Positions 26,599-34,217 of a stretch of 53,358 nucleotides of DNA are shown here, in pieces (the first letter of the stretch is position 1; each line of letters starts with the position of its first letter). Source of the DNA: Deltaproteobacteria bacterium (GTDB lineage: Bacteria > Desulfobacterota > Desulfomonilia > UBA1062); assembly GCA_017992605.1 (NCBI GenBank), contig JAGOOG010000003.1:140161-193518 (forward strand), read 5' to 3'. The notes beneath the pieces were generated by a model. That model saw only the letters and a list, made by a program, of their open reading frames with translations, searched no databases and was not told the DNA's origin. The position numbers were made by a program, and so were the translations under genes.

Positions 26599-27315
26599 AT
26601 GGAAAAGACAGTCCTGTTCGAAAGCGAAGGCCCCACGGCGCTCATCACCCTGAACCGCCCCGAGCGCCACAACTCCATCTGCCAGGATCTCCTCGTGAAC
26701 CTCTACAATGCCCTCGACGAGGTGGCACGCAACGATGGGCTCAAGGTGGCCATCATAACGGGAAACGGCAAGTCGTTCTGCTCGGGCATTGACCTCTCGG
26801 TCATCGGCAAGGACGACCTTCTCGACCCGAGGGGGGACGGCAAGGACATGCCCGATGTCTTCGCCTCGTGCAGGAAACCCATCATCGGTGCCATCAACGG
26901 CGCTACCATCACGGGTGGCTTCGAACTCGCCATGCACTGCGACTTCCTCATCGCCTCGGAGAACGCCAGGTTCATCGACTCCCATGCCAAGGTGGGCATT
27001 CACCCGGGCTGGGGCATGACCCAGCTCCTCCAGCGTTCCGTGGGCCAGAGGATGGCCAAACAGCTCTCGTTCACGTGCAGACCCCTGTCCGCTGCCGACG
27101 CACTGCGCTGCGGGCTGGTCAATGAGGTCGTGCCCCCCGCGGAGCTGATTCCCAGGGCCCGGCAGATCGCCCAGGACATCTGCGGGGTCAACTACGAGAT
27201 CCTCATGCAGATGAAGACCCTCATCGAGAAGCAGGACGAGATGTCTTTCAACGAAGCCTTCCGGTGCGAACGGGCAGGTTTCCGGGCGTTCATCGAGAGG
27301 GTGAAGCTGTTCTGA
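26599..27315 (+). CDS. Enoyl-CoA hydratase/isomerase family protein (crotonase)
   Basis: The 238-residue protein has the crotonase fold blocks: LNRPERHNSI near residue 20, the oxyanion-hole segment FCSGIDLSV near residue 60, and GATITGGFELAMHCDFLIAS near residue 100. The first catalytic Glu is kept (GGFELA), but the second, normally in a PE motif, is replaced in KVGIHPGWG by His-Pro. It may therefore be an isomerase, hydrolase or lyase rather than a plain hydratase. GGAG precedes the ATG. It lies just ahead of the thiolase gene, which suggests a shared role in beta-oxidation-like steps. Confidence 0.88.
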   Translation: MEKTVLFESEGPTALITLNRPERHNSICQDLLVNLYNALDEVARNDGLKVAIITGNGKSFCSGIDLSVIGKDDLLDPRGDGKDMPDVFASCRKPIIGAINGATITGGFELAMHCDFLIASENARFIDSHAKVGIHPGWGMTQLLQRSVGQRMAKQLSFTCRPLSAADALRCGLVNEVVPPAELIPRARQIAQDICGVNYEILMQMKTLIEKQDEMSFNEAFRCERAGFRAFIERVKLF

Positions 27316-27430
27316 ATCAGCGGGTGTGATAGAGCGCGGAGAGGGCCGAGGCAGGCCTCGATACCGTATCCGGCGGCTGAGCCATGCATGCGGATGCGTG
27401 CAGCAGTGAACAGACACGGGCCTTGTATCG

Positions 27431-27436
27431 TATAAT
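27431..27436 (+). promoter_or_regulatory. -10 box upstream of the thiolase gene
   Basis: TATAAT is a perfect -10 hexamer 53 bases before the thiolase start codon. The -35 region at proper spacing is poor. If used, the thiolase has its own promoter separate from the crotonase. Confidence 0.4.
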
Positions 27437-27488
27437 GTCTTATGGTATTACAATAAGCCTCATTCACATTCCATCAGGAGGTTTCCGC

Positions 27489-28664
27489 ATGAATAAAGAC
27501 GTATTCGTGGTCAGCGCGGTCAGGACCGCCGTGGGCAAGCAGAGAGGCTATTTCAGGGAGTACATGGCCCCCGAACTCCTGGCCCTTGCCCTGAACGAGG
27601 CCGTGGACCGCATCAACCTCGACGTGAACGAGGTGGACGACGTCATCACCGGGTGCGTCTACCAGATCGGCGAGCAGGGTTTCAACCTGGCCCGCATGGC
27701 CGTCCTCGCGTCCAAGCTCCCGGTCACCCTGGGAGGCATCTCGGTGAACCGCCAGTGCGGCAGCAGCCTCTCGGCGATCCAGCTCGGCGCCGGCATGATA
27801 GCCTCCGGCACCCACGACGTGATCATCGCGAGCGGCTGCGAGATCATGTCGAAGTACAGCATCGCCTCCGACATGAACTGCACTCTGGCCAACGGGCAGA
27901 ACGCGGGCCACCCCATCGGCACCTACTACCTGGAGAAGTACGGCATCCCCAGCCAGACGGGAGGCGCCCAGGCCATCGCGAACCAGTGGGGCATCACCAA
28001 GGAGGAGTGCCAGGACTTCGCCATTGCGAGCCACGCCAGGGCACACCGGGCGACCGAGGAAGGGCATTTCAAGAACGAGCTGTTCCCGGTCAAGGGACTC
28101 GACAAGGAAGGCAACGCCGTCCTCTGCATAAAGGACGAGACCATCCGGCCGGAAACCAGCAGGGAGATCCTCGATGGCCTCAAGGTCATCGCCGGCACCG
28201 AGTGGATGACAGCGGGCCTTTCCAGCACCGTCACCGACGGCGCATCCGCCGTGGTCCTCATGAGCGGCGAAAAGGTGAAGCGGCTGGGCCTCACGCCCAT
28301 GGCCAGGGTGGTGGCCAGCGCCGTGGTGGGGTCGGATCCCGTCCTGATGCTGACCGGCCCCATCACTGCCACACCAAAGGTGCTCGCCAAAGCCGGCCTC
28401 ACCATGAACGACATCGACCTCTTCGAGGTGAACGAGGCCTTCGCCCCCATACCCCTGGCCTGGGCCAAGGAGCTCAAGGCCGACATGGACAGGCTCAACG
28501 TGAACGGCGGGGCGCTGGCCCTGGGTCACCCCGTAGGCAACAGCGGCTCACGCCTGAGCGTCACGGCCATTCATGAGCTGCATCGACGCAAGGGCCGGTA
28601 TGCGCTGGTGACGCTGTGTACCGGCGGCGGGCAGGCCCCGGCCACCATATTCGAGCGCGCCTGA
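27489..28664 (+). CDS. Thiolase (acetyl-CoA C-acyltransferase)
   Basis: The 391-residue enzyme carries the thiolase active site: Cys90 in VNRQCGSS, NEAFAP near residue 315, the His in NGGALALGHPVGNSG near residue 345, and the second Cys in LCTGGGQ near the end. It either cleaves 3-ketoacyl-CoA to acyl-CoA and acetyl-CoA or runs the reverse condensation, in the cytoplasm. AGGAGG stands six bases before the ATG at 27489, which rules out the 35 upstream in-frame residues. Together with the crotonase before it and the acyl-CoA ligases after it, this points to fatty or aromatic acid breakdown. Confidence 0.95.
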   Translation: MNKDVFVVSAVRTAVGKQRGYFREYMAPELLALALNEAVDRINLDVNEVDDVITGCVYQIGEQGFNLARMAVLASKLPVTLGGISVNRQCGSSLSAIQLGAGMIASGTHDVIIASGCEIMSKYSIASDMNCTLANGQNAGHPIGTYYLEKYGIPSQTGGAQAIANQWGITKEECQDFAIASHARAHRATEEGHFKNELFPVKGLDKEGNAVLCIKDETIRPETSREILDGLKVIAGTEWMTAGLSSTVTDGASAVVLMSGEKVKRLGLTPMARVVASAVVGSDPVLMLTGPITATPKVLAKAGLTMNDIDLFEVNEAFAPIPLAWAKELKADMDRLNVNGGALALGHPVGNSGSRLSVTAIHELHRRKGRYALVTLCTGGGQAPATIFERA

Positions 28665-28773
28665 CGCACAGGGAGCACGTACCACCTCACCCAGGATGAC
28701 AGCGGGGCGGGCCGGACTCTTTCTCCGCGTTCCTGCATTGATCTGCGCCGGCTCTTGCCAAGGACTCCCGCTC

Positions 28774-30474
28774 TCATGGGCCCTTCCTGAGGACCTTCTT
28801 GTCTATCTTTCCGACGGCGGTGAGCGGGAGCTCGTTCCTGAACTCGACGGCCTTGGGAACTTCATAGGGAGCGAGCCTCTTCTTGGCGAACGCAAGTATG
28901 TCGTCCTTGATCGCCTCCGGATCTTTCCCGCTCTGATACTCAGGGCTCAGGGCGACAAAGGCCTTGACGACCTCCGATCCGGGACGCTCGGGGTTCGGGG
29001 TCCCGATGGTGGCGATCATCTGGACGGCAGGGTGCTCGGAGAGCACCTCCTCCACCTTGCGGGAGAACACCTTGAAGCCGCCGACGATGATCATGTCCTT
29101 GGTCCGGTCCACGATGCGCAGGAACCCGTCTTCGTCCATGACCGCCACGTCGCCGGTGTGCAAATAGCCGTCGTCGTCAATGACCTTCCTGGTTTCCTCG
29201 GGCCGGTTGTAGTACCCGACCATCACCTGGGGGCCCTTCACGCAGATCTCTCCGGGCTGGCCGATCCCGACCTCCTGGCCCGTGCCCGGATCGACGAGCC
29301 GGATCTCGGTGTTCAGCAACGGCACCCCTATGGTTCCCAGCTTCTTTCTTCCCTTGACCGGATTCACCACCGTCAGGGGGGACGTCTCCGTCATGCCGTA
29401 GGCCTCGACGATCTTCCCCTGGCCGATGATGGCCTCGAACTGACGCTGGGCATCTTCCGGGAAAGGTGCCGCCGCACAGATGCAGGTCTGGAGATTCGAA
29501 TGATCCAGCGTACTGAACCTGGGGTTCGCCATGAGGAGCACGTAGAGGGAGGGCACGTTGGCCATGACCGTAGGCCGGTATTTCTTCAGTTCGGCACAGA
29601 TGTGCTCCGTGTCCCTGGGATTCGGTATGAGGACCTGGGTCCACCCGAGGTAGATGCAGTTCGCATTGGTGAAGAGGCCCGCGATGTGGAAAAAGGGGAA
29701 CCCTGACAGCCCTATGCTGCTGCCCGGCTTCCACCCGAGCCATTTCTGGAAGATGAGGAGGTCTGCAACGAAGTTCCGGTGACTCAGCATGGCCCCCTTC
29801 GGGTCCCCGGTAGTACCCCCGGTGTACTGGATATATGCGATGTCATCAGGTGTCAGGCTGACCCCTGGCGCCCCCTCGGAAAACCTGCCGAAGGCGATGA
29901 CGTCCTGGAATCGGAATACCGTCCTTCCTTCCAGGGGGGTCACCGCGCCCTTTGGTATCTTCTTCAGGAGGGTCCCCAGGAAACGCTTGACGACCGGGAG
30001 GAACCCCCCCACACTCGCCGCGACAACAAGCCTCAGGTCGGGCAGGTCGTCGATGATCTTCACCAGCCTGCCGGCAAAGATTGCATCGAGGGTGACCAGC
30101 CCCCTCGCGTTGCAGTCCTTGAGCTGATACGCCATCTCGTCCGTCGAGAGCAGGGGTGAAACCCCTGTCACGATGCACCCCGCCCGCAGGGCCCCGAGCC
30201 AGGCTATCACGTATTCCGGGATGTTGGGCAGGTTGATCCCCACCACGTCCCCCTTCTGGAATCCATGGGAGAGCAGCATGTTGGCAAAGCGGTTGGCATA
30301 GCGGTCGAGCCGGGAAAAGCTGATATGAACACCCATGAAGGCAAGGGCCGTCTTTTCGGGGAAGTCACGGAACGTCCGTGTGCAGGCAGCGGGAAAGCTC
30401 TGTTCCCATTCAACGGGATCCAGGTCAGCGAGCCCCGGGTCATAGGATTTTCTCCAGATCCGATTCGTGTCCAT
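28774..30474 (-). CDS. Long-chain fatty acid-CoA ligase-like AMP-forming synthetase
   Basis: This 566-residue enzyme activates a carboxylic acid to its CoA thioester through an acyl-adenylate. It shows the A3 motif YTGGTTGDPKG (residues 217-227), the A5 motif YGMTETSPL, the A7 motif YLHTGDVAVMD, and the C-terminal Lys in GKIDKKVL. GGAGAGGAGG before the ATG at 30474 sets the start. Best matched to medium- or long-chain acyl-CoA ligases, though aryl acids are possible. It lies downstream of the YeeE/YedE pair on the same strand with a 107-base gap that contains its own TATAAT box. Confidence 0.9.
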   Translation of the reverse strand: MDTNRIWRKSYDPGLADLDPVEWEQSFPAACTRTFRDFPEKTALAFMGVHISFSRLDRYANRFANMLLSHGFQKGDVVGINLPNIPEYVIAWLGALRAGCIVTGVSPLLSTDEMAYQLKDCNARGLVTLDAIFAGRLVKIIDDLPDLRLVVAASVGGFLPVVKRFLGTLLKKIPKGAVTPLEGRTVFRFQDVIAFGRFSEGAPGVSLTPDDIAYIQYTGGTTGDPKGAMLSHRNFVADLLIFQKWLGWKPGSSIGLSGFPFFHIAGLFTNANCIYLGWTQVLIPNPRDTEHICAELKKYRPTVMANVPSLYVLLMANPRFSTLDHSNLQTCICAAAPFPEDAQRQFEAIIGQGKIVEAYGMTETSPLTVVNPVKGRKKLGTIGVPLLNTEIRLVDPGTGQEVGIGQPGEICVKGPQVMVGYYNRPEETRKVIDDDGYLHTGDVAVMDEDGFLRIVDRTKDMIIVGGFKVFSRKVEEVLSEHPAVQMIATIGTPNPERPGSEVVKAFVALSPEYQSGKDPEAIKDDILAFAKKRLAPYEVPKAVEFRNELPLTAVGKIDKKVLRKGP

Positions 30475-30508
30475 GGAAAACCTCCTCTCCTTCAGAGCCT
30501 TCAACAGA

Positions 30509-30514
30509 ATTATA
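30509..30514 (-). promoter_or_regulatory. -10 box upstream of the acyl-CoA ligase gene
   Basis: TATAAT on the minus strand is a perfect -10 hexamer 34 bases before the ATG at 30474. No good -35 is seen. It suggests that the ligase gene can be transcribed apart from the YeeE/YedE pair. Confidence 0.35.
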
Positions 30515-30581
30515 CTTCAGTGAATGAGAAACCGCGGAGCGCCCAGGCCACCCCACCTCGCGAGGGAGGCATCTTGGTTCC

Positions 30582-31109
30582 TCACAGACGCCTCTTCTCG
30601 AACCATGAGAACAACCCGACGAACAGCAGGGTGATCACGACGATCGCCACCCAGTGATTGACCCCCAGGGCACCGTGAAGTGTTATCTTTCCCAGGTTCC
30701 CCCACGTCAGGACCGTCCCCTTCATCAGGGGATAGGCCTCTGCATACAGGGCGGCGCCCACGAGCATGCCCGCGAGGGCCGCAGCAGCGTCGTACCGACC
30801 CTCGCCCAGGGCCCCGACCGCAGTCCCCGGGCAGTACCCCACGAGGGCCCACCCTATGCCGAAGATGAGCCCTCCGAGCACGTTGGCGCCGAGGGCCGCC
30901 GTCTTGATGTCAAGCTCCACGAGGCCGAGATCATAGAGAAGGTAGATGCCCACCATGGACACGATCACGGACGAAAGCATGAACTTGACGATGGTGAAGT
31001 CCTTCAGACGCAGCGCCCCGAGCTGCTTGTCATACCTGAGCACATGTGCCTTCTGGAGCAGGAACCCGAAGATGATACCGGTTATGAAACCATACAGGAG
31101 CAGATTCAT
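30582..31109 (-). CDS. YeeE/YedE family transporter, C-terminal half-size partner
   Basis: The 175-residue membrane protein has about five hydrophobic segments and the family motif GLIFGIGWALVGYCPGTAVGALGEG near residue 90, with its conserved Cys intact. YeeE/YedE proteins import sulfur species; the E. coli member YeeE takes up thiosulfate using conserved cysteines. Here the transporter is split into two half-size genes. The ATG at 31109 overlaps the stop of the preceding seleno-YeeE gene (ATGA), so the halves are translationally coupled. The long open frame upstream of this ATG is a shadow of that gene in another frame. Confidence 0.9.
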   Translation of the reverse strand: MNLLLYGFITGIIFGFLLQKAHVLRYDKQLGALRLKDFTIVKFMLSSVIVSMVGIYLLYDLGLVELDIKTAALGANVLGGLIFGIGWALVGYCPGTAVGALGEGRYDAAAALAGMLVGAALYAEAYPLMKGTVLTWGNLGKITLHGALGVNHWVAIVVITLLFVGLFSWFEKRRL

Positions 31110-31630
31110 GAGCGTCCACCTCCTGAGTACAGGGCACGGGCGATGACGATGCCCGCTGCGAAGAAACATATGAGGGAGATGTATCCGCTGACGGCTATCT
31201 GAGCCAGACCGCTCAGACCGTGTCCGCTTGGTCAGCCGCCGGCCAGTCTGGCCCCGAACATGAGAATGACCCCCCCTGCAAAGGCGACGGCCCATCGTTT
31301 CGCCCTGTCCGGACCGAATCTGGCCTGCCACATGGGCGGGACCGCTGTCGCCTGGTAATCCTTCGCGATCCGCGAGGCTGCGAGGGAGCCGAAGAAGATC
31401 CCGAAGACGAACATCCACTGCCACTCGATCTTCACCTTCTCCTTGACGAAATACTCCATTGCAGCAACCCGCTCGGGCACGAAGACCTGTTCGATCAATC
31501 CTGCCGTCCTGACGAAGGTCGTCGAGGCCCCGATGTACTTGCCGGTCACCAGGACGGACAGAACGAGCAGGAGTCCCGCGAGGGCCCCCGCCACATACGG
31601 TGACCATCTCTGCATGCGGAAAGGATTCAT
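31106..31630 (-). CDS. YeeE/YedE family transporter half with UGA-encoded selenocysteine
   Basis: The frame meets TGA at 31234-31232 (codon 133) within FGARLAGG-TGA-PSGHGLSG. In YeeE/YedE proteins this position is the conserved cysteine of GGC-x-SGHG. After the TGA the same frame continues for 41 codons, including a further membrane helix, and stops at 31106, overlapping the next gene. Reading the TGA as selenocysteine restores a complete 174-residue family member. A hairpin with loop GGUCUG follows the TGA at the right distance. The start at 31630 is preferred over the ATG at 31636, because AGGAGG is nine bases from the former and only three from the latter. The selenol would replace the thiol that contacts the transported sulfur compound (inference). 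Confidence 0.88.
31197..31218 (-). promoter_or_regulatory. candidate bacterial SECIS element in the YeeE-like gene
   Basis: Counting the T of the TGA as base 1, CUGAGC (19-24) pairs perfectly with GCUCAG (31-36) around the loop GGUCUG (25-30). U18-A37 and G17-U38 extend the stem to eight pairs. The loop starts 21 bases after the TGA and begins with GGUC, as in the E. coli fdhF SECIS. The hairpin is within coding sequence, as bacterial SECIS elements are. Confidence 0.8.
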
Positions 31631-31660
31631 ACTCATGCACCTCCTGTGAGATTCGATTGT

Positions 31661-31789
31661 GCACCGTGCGGTGCGCGTTCAAAGAGTCCACGGGTCCATG
31701 ATCACCCGGACTCCCCCCCTGAAGGTCGAGGCCCCCGGTGCGCCCCCGTGCCTTCTCTTACATAATAATGAGAAATAACCGCCCGGCAA
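31661..31789 (-). promoter_or_regulatory. promoter and structured leader of the seleno-YeeE gene
   Basis: A possible promoter has TTGCCG (31789-31784) and TATTAT (31767-31762) 16 bases apart on the minus strand. The leader that follows, about 120 bases, holds two hairpins. The first pairs GAGTCC-x-x-GGGT with ACCC-x-x-GGACTC (31684-31713) and is followed by TCTTT, like a weak terminator. The second is the palindrome GCACCGTGCGGTGC (31661-31674), 30 bases before the start codon. An attenuation-type control is possible but unproven. Confidence 0.4.
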
Positions 31790-31918
31790 GATACGACGGT
31801 ACCGAAGAGCACGCCGCCGCCAGGATCTGCCTTTGACGCCTCGATCAGCATCTGCTATGATTCGAAACCCCTGGGGCGAGGGGATTACAGCGAGCTTTTT
31901 TCGAGAGGAGGAGCACCG

Positions 31919-33469
31919 TTGAGCAACATCATCAACCGCGACACGATAGGAGACATGGCACGAAGGGCGGCGACAAAATACGGTGACAAGACCGCCATCA
32001 TATTCCGCGAGGAGAAGCTCTCCTTCTACGACCTCGAGCGGGACGCCCGGCGCTTCGCCAACCTCATGGCACGTTACGGGGTGAAAAAAGGCGACCGGGT
32101 AGCGGTTTACGCATACAACTCCCACTATTACCCCATAAGCATGATCGGACTGGCAAAGATCGGCGCCATCCAGGTGCCCATCAACTACATGCTCAACGCC
32201 GAGGAAATAGCCTACATCGTCAACCATTCCGGTTCACGTGTCTTCATTGTCGAGGACGCCCTGTATCCCATCATCGCCCGAGCCCAGGCGGCGTTCACTT
32301 CGGTGGAGCGGTGGGGATTCATACCCCTGGCCGATTCCATGATACCCGAGGGGTTCTTCGACCTGACATCCGAGATGAGGACCATGCCCTACGACGAACC
32401 CCAGGTGGAGGTCAGCGCCGAGGATATCGTGCAGATTCCCTACACGAGCGGCACGGAATCAAAACCCAAGGGCGCCATGCTTTCCCACCGGGCACTCATG
32501 TCCCAGTATCACAGCTGCATCTTCGACGGGCAGTATGAAACCTATGACGTGAGCCTGCACGCCCTGCCGCTGTTTCATTGCGCACAGCTCCACTGCTTTC
32601 TCATGCCGTACCTCTATGTCGGCGCCACCAACGTGATCATGCACAAGGCGGATGCACTGGACATGATCAAGCTCATAGAGAGATACCAGATCACCCACAT
32701 GTTCGCCCCTCCGACGGTGTGGATAGGAATACTCAACCACCCGGAATTCAAGAACCACAACCATCGCAGCCTCAGGAAGGCCGCCTACGGGGCCAGCATC
32801 ATGCCCGTGGAGATAATCAAGCAGCTCTCGGTGACCTTCCGTGGCCTCCAGCTCTGGAACTACTACGGACAGACCGAGATGGGCCCTGTGGCGACCATTC
32901 TGAAACCTGAAGATCAGCTGCTCAAGCCCGGATCAGCGGGAAAACCCGTCCTGAACGTCGAAACCAGGCTGATGGACGACGAGGGCAGGTTCGTACCGAC
33001 CGGCACGGTGGGAGAGATCGTACACCGTTCCGGCCATGTCATGAGCGGATATCTCAACGATCCCGAGAAGACAGCAGAGGCCTTTGCCTTCGGTTGGTTC
33101 CACAGCGGTGACCTCGGCAGGTTCGACGAGGATGGGTACCTCTACGTGGTGGACCGCAAGAAGGACATGATCAAGACCGGCGGCGAAAACGTGGCGTCAC
33201 GGGAGGTCGAGGAGGTCCTGTACCGATATCCGGGCATCGAGGAGGTGGCCGTCATCGGCCTTCCCGACCCCAAGTGGATCGAGATCGTGGCAGCCGTAAT
33301 CGTGCCGAAGAAAGGATCGTCCCTCACAGAAAAGGAGATCATCGCCCACTGCAAGGAGCACCTGGCCGGGTTCAAGTGTCCCAAAAAGATCGTCATAGCC
33401 GAGAATCTCCCCAAGAATCCTTCCGGCAAGATCCTGAAGCGGGAACTCAAGGAAGAGCTGGGGAAATAG
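31919..33469 (+). CDS. AMP-forming acyl-CoA synthetase
   Basis: The 516-residue enzyme activates an organic acid to a CoA ester. It has the A3 motif YTSGTESKPKG (residues 175-185), the A5 motif YYGQTEMGPV, the A7 motif WFHSGDLGRFDEDGY, DRKKDMIKTGGENV, and the catalytic Lys in PSGKILKREL at the C-terminus. The A3 loop has Glu in place of the usual Thr (SGTE for SGTT), a mild deviation. It begins at a TTG codon behind GAGGAGGAGC. It is divergent from the seleno-YeeE gene and ends at a good terminator. The substrate is not known; short- to medium-chain or aryl acids are possible. Confidence 0.9.
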   Translation: MSNIINRDTIGDMARRAATKYGDKTAIIFREEKLSFYDLERDARRFANLMARYGVKKGDRVAVYAYNSHYYPISMIGLAKIGAIQVPINYMLNAEEIAYIVNHSGSRVFIVEDALYPIIARAQAAFTSVERWGFIPLADSMIPEGFFDLTSEMRTMPYDEPQVEVSAEDIVQIPYTSGTESKPKGAMLSHRALMSQYHSCIFDGQYETYDVSLHALPLFHCAQLHCFLMPYLYVGATNVIMHKADALDMIKLIERYQITHMFAPPTVWIGILNHPEFKNHNHRSLRKAAYGASIMPVEIIKQLSVTFRGLQLWNYYGQTEMGPVATILKPEDQLLKPGSAGKPVLNVETRLMDDEGRFVPTGTVGEIVHRSGHVMSGYLNDPEKTAEAFAFGWFHSGDLGRFDEDGYLYVVDRKKDMIKTGGENVASREVEEVLYRYPGIEEVAVIGLPDPKWIEIVAAVIVPKKGSSLTEKEIIAHCKEHLAGFKCPKKIVIAENLPKNPSGKILKRELKEELGK

Positions 33470-33485
33470 AGGTTATCCTGGCACG

Positions 33486-33519
33486 AAAAAAAGCAGGGCC
33501 TGGGAAGGTCCTGCTTATA
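33486..33519. terminator. bidirectional intrinsic terminator
   Basis: AGCAGGGCCT (33492-33501) and AGGTCCTGCT (33506-33515) form a 10-bp stem with one G-U pair and a GGGA loop. On the minus strand the stem is followed by seven T, ideal for the PEP-CTERM gene; on the plus strand it is followed by TTAT, for the acyl-CoA synthetase gene. Confidence 0.85.
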
Positions 33520-33536
33520 CATGCTTGCCACACCTC

Positions 33537-33929
33537 CTAGGATCTCAGAGATCTCCTGTAGAAGCTCCCGAAGCTGAACAACCCGACCCCGAGCAGCAGG
33601 AGGGTCGACGGTTCGGGGACCGAAGCGGCATTGAGGCTCACCTTATCGCCAGCGACCGGTAACTTCAGAGAAATGCTGGGAGTAAAGGCCAGAGTATCTC
33701 TTTGTGAATGAATCACCGCACGTTCATCACTTCTCATCGACGATGGAGCATGCTTGCCTGAGATGTACCCGGTTGTTTCCCATTCACTCAAAGGATCGTT
33801 CCTTGAAAGAGCAGAACTATCTGCAGCCAAGGGTGAAACCTTTCCTACCAGAATCAGATTGCCATGGCATGGTTCTGGGACAAGGAGGAGGCTTGCCGTG
33901 ACGATACCCAGAAAGATCACGTTCTTCAT
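33537..33929 (-). CDS. PEP-CTERM sorting-domain protein
   Basis: The 130-residue protein has a signal peptide (residues 1-23) and ends in VPEPSTLLLLGVGLF followed by basic residues, the PEP-CTERM tripartite signal: VPEP motif, membrane helix and Arg-rich tail. Such proteins are cut and transferred by an exosortase and are linked to exopolysaccharide production. The mature part is only about 80 residues, with no domain that I recognise. GGGAGG lies nine bases before the ATG at 33929; the open frame extends 45 codons further upstream, but that part would bury the signal peptide. No exosortase gene is in the window. Confidence 0.85.
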   Translation of the reverse strand: MKNVIFLGIVTASLLLVPEPCHGNLILVGKVSPLAADSSALSRNDPLSEWETTGYISGKHAPSSMRSDERAVIHSQRDTLAFTPSISLKLPVAGDKVSLNAASVPEPSTLLLLGVGLFSFGSFYRRSLRS

Positions 33930-34131
33930 GGCACACAACCTCCCTTGCATAACCATTACCCTCCACACCTTCCGATACCGAGACAGATCGACAAGTCCCT
34001 CTGTATCACCCCCTTTCATGCGATAAGCTGGAAATAAAACCTTGAAGGATTCAGCTATTGGCAAATAACAAGATCAGATCAACGGAAAAGAGAAACATTC
34101 CTGCACCATGATCCCATACCGCATTTCATAA

Positions 34132-34196
34132 TTAATAAGGCCGGACTCGAGGTTGTCAATGACTCGTGAGAAATGTGTGAGACTCGTTAGAAATGT
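34132..34196 (-). promoter_or_regulatory. promoter with tandem 16-bp repeats upstream of the PEP-CTERM gene
   Basis: On the minus strand TTGACA (34159-34154) and TATTAA (34137-34132) are 16 bases apart. Directly upstream lie two tandem copies of a 16-base unit, 34181-34196 and 34161-34176, identical at 15 of 16 bases and repeating every 20 bases (two helical turns). On the minus strand they read ACATTTCT-A/C-ACGAGTC. Their place against the -35 box fits an activator site. The leader from here to the start codon is about 200 bases. Confidence 0.5.
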
Positions 34197-34217
34197 CCCC
34201 CTGCCCTTCACCAATGT

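Noticed and set aside
31232-31234. Reading the split YeeE gene as a pseudogene
   Set aside because: The rest of the frame is intact on both sides, the TGA is exactly at the conserved Cys, the stop overlaps the next gene in a coupled fashion, and a SECIS-like hairpin follows. A random nonsense mutation would not meet all of these.
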